From NCBI RefSeq assembly GCF_000721495.1, contig NZ_JOHY01000113.1:1-7192 (forward strand): 7,192 bases of DNA, written 5' to 3'. Under the pieces are notes generated by a model, which worked only from the letters and a program-made list of their open reading frames with translations, had not been told where the DNA came from and ran no database searches. Positions 6,793 to 7,192 of this stretch are shown in pieces; position 1 is the stretch's first letter, and each line of letters begins with the position of its first letter. This stretch comes from Streptomyces sp. NRRL F-5123. GTDB lineage: Bacteria > Actinomycetota > Actinomycetes > Streptomycetales > Streptomycetaceae. Position numbers and translations under genes: made by a program.

Positions 6793-6821
6793 ATTGTGAC
6801 CGGTCACACTTGGGACGTCAA
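6793..6821 (-). promoter_or_regulatory. Promoter of the GH39-like gene with embedded operator
   Basis: On the minus strand TTGACG (6821-6816), 17 bp and CACAAT (6798-6793) repeat exactly the hexamers and spacing of the lacI promoter, with the operator again filling the distal spacer and -10. The predicted start is near 6786. The recurrence at two loci argues for a real promoter-operator cassette. Confidence 0.65.
6795..6808. promoter_or_regulatory. Operator copy 4, TGTGACCGGTCACA, in the GH39-like promoter
   Basis: A perfect palindrome overlapping the -10 hexamer and spacer, equivalent in position to copy 2 in the lacI promoter. Repressor bound here should exclude RNA polymerase. Confidence 0.9.
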
Positions 6822-7135
6822 GGTGTCGCACACGATGCCGTCCGTCGCGGCGACCGGGTTGGCCACTCACGGGACGGCTCCTCGCGGTCATCCGTGGACT
6901 CCGGCGCCACCAGGTCCGTGAGCGGACCGGGCGGTAGGAGGACCGGCCTCCTGGCACCGGTGTCAGGCCCGAGCTGCCCGACGCCCCGCGTGAGGTTCGC
7001 CCTGGGCGCCCACAACGCGCTCCTGGCGCGGAGGCCGGCGGCCCTCTTGCGGGAGCGCGGGAAACGTGGCGGGGCCGCCCGGGCGGGGTGGGTCAGGAAG
7101 GGGTGGGCCAGGTGGGGAGGGAGGTGGTGCCCGGG
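6822..7135. other. 314-bp region with no recognised gene
   Basis: Both strands have open frames, as expected at this GC content, but none has a ribosome site, recognisable family motifs or consistent codon bias. Two hairpins occur: GGTCCG/CGGACC with a TGAG loop (6913-6928) and AGGAGG/CCTCCT with a 5-base loop (6936-6952). They could terminate a leftward gene lost beyond the contig end, but this is unproven. Confidence 0.5.
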
Positions 7136-7192
7136 CTGTCTCTTATACACATCTGACGCTGCCGACGACTCCTTACGTGTAGATTTCGGTGG
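7136..7192. other. Illumina Nextera adapter contamination at contig end
   Basis: Bases 7136-7154 are the 19-bp Tn5 mosaic end CTGTCTCTTATACACATCT. They are followed by GACGCTGCCGACGA (7155-7168), the 8-base index CTCCTTAC (7169-7176), which is the reverse complement of index S505 as I recall it, and GTGTAGATTTCGGTGG (7177-7192). The last part differs from the Illumina P5-side sequence at one base (7185, T for C). This is library artefact, not genome, and marks a true contig end. Confidence 0.97.

Noticed and set aside
6583..6957. N-terminal extension of the GH39-like protein to 6957
   Set aside because: It would translate both operators and the promoter; the AAGGAGG site and signal peptide place the start at 6582.
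6818..7150. Leftward 110-codon open frame starting with MYKRQ
   Set aside because: The start codon and first residues come from the Nextera mosaic end; the rest shows no family motif or ribosome site.
7136..7154. Tn5/IS50 mosaic end as evidence of a mobile element
   Set aside because: It is followed by adapter, index and P5-side sequence in library order, so it is a preparation artefact, not a transposon insertion.

Overview
The window looks like the end of a draft-assembly contig from a Streptomyces or close actinobacterial relative. It is very GC-rich, almost every codon in the clear genes ends in G or C, and the exported enzymes carry long arginine-rich actinobacterial signal peptides. 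The last 57 bases (7136-7192) are not genomic: they match an Illumina Nextera adapter with a sample index.

Layout. Bases 1-60 are the last 19 codons of an unidentified rightward gene. It faces a leftward gene (153-1274) for a secreted GH53 endo-beta-1,4-galactanase. Next comes a leftward LacI-family repressor gene (1524-2552), divergent from a rightward gene for a cytoplasmic GH36 enzyme of the alpha-galactosidase type (2664-4802). A perfect 20-bp hairpin (4824-4865) separates the GH36 gene from a convergent leftward gene (4876-6582). That gene encodes a secreted enzyme with an N-terminal CBM13/ricin-B lectin domain and a clan GH-A catalytic domain, probably GH39-like. Bases 6822-7135 hold no gene I can recognise.

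Regulation. The 14-bp perfect palindrome TGTGACCGGTCACA occurs four times and only in two promoter regions: two copies between lacI and GH36, two upstream of the GH39-like gene. A 12/14 variant lies just upstream of GH53. On the minus strand, the lacI and GH39-like promoters share one cassette: TTGACG, a 17-nt spacer whose distal 10 nt are operator, CACAAT as the -10 hexamer (itself inside the operator), then a second operator just past the predicted transcription start. The predicted lacI start coincides with the A of its ATG and there is no Shine-Dalgarno sequence, so lacI is probably leaderless and autoregulated, with one operator inside codons 2-6.

Working model (inference). This is a small LacI-controlled regulon for plant galactan and arabinogalactan. 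GH53 cuts type I galactan outside the cell, the CBM13 enzyme works on a second exported-enzyme substrate, and GH36 hydrolyses imported galactosides (or beta-L-arabinopyranosides) inside. No transporter is visible in the window.
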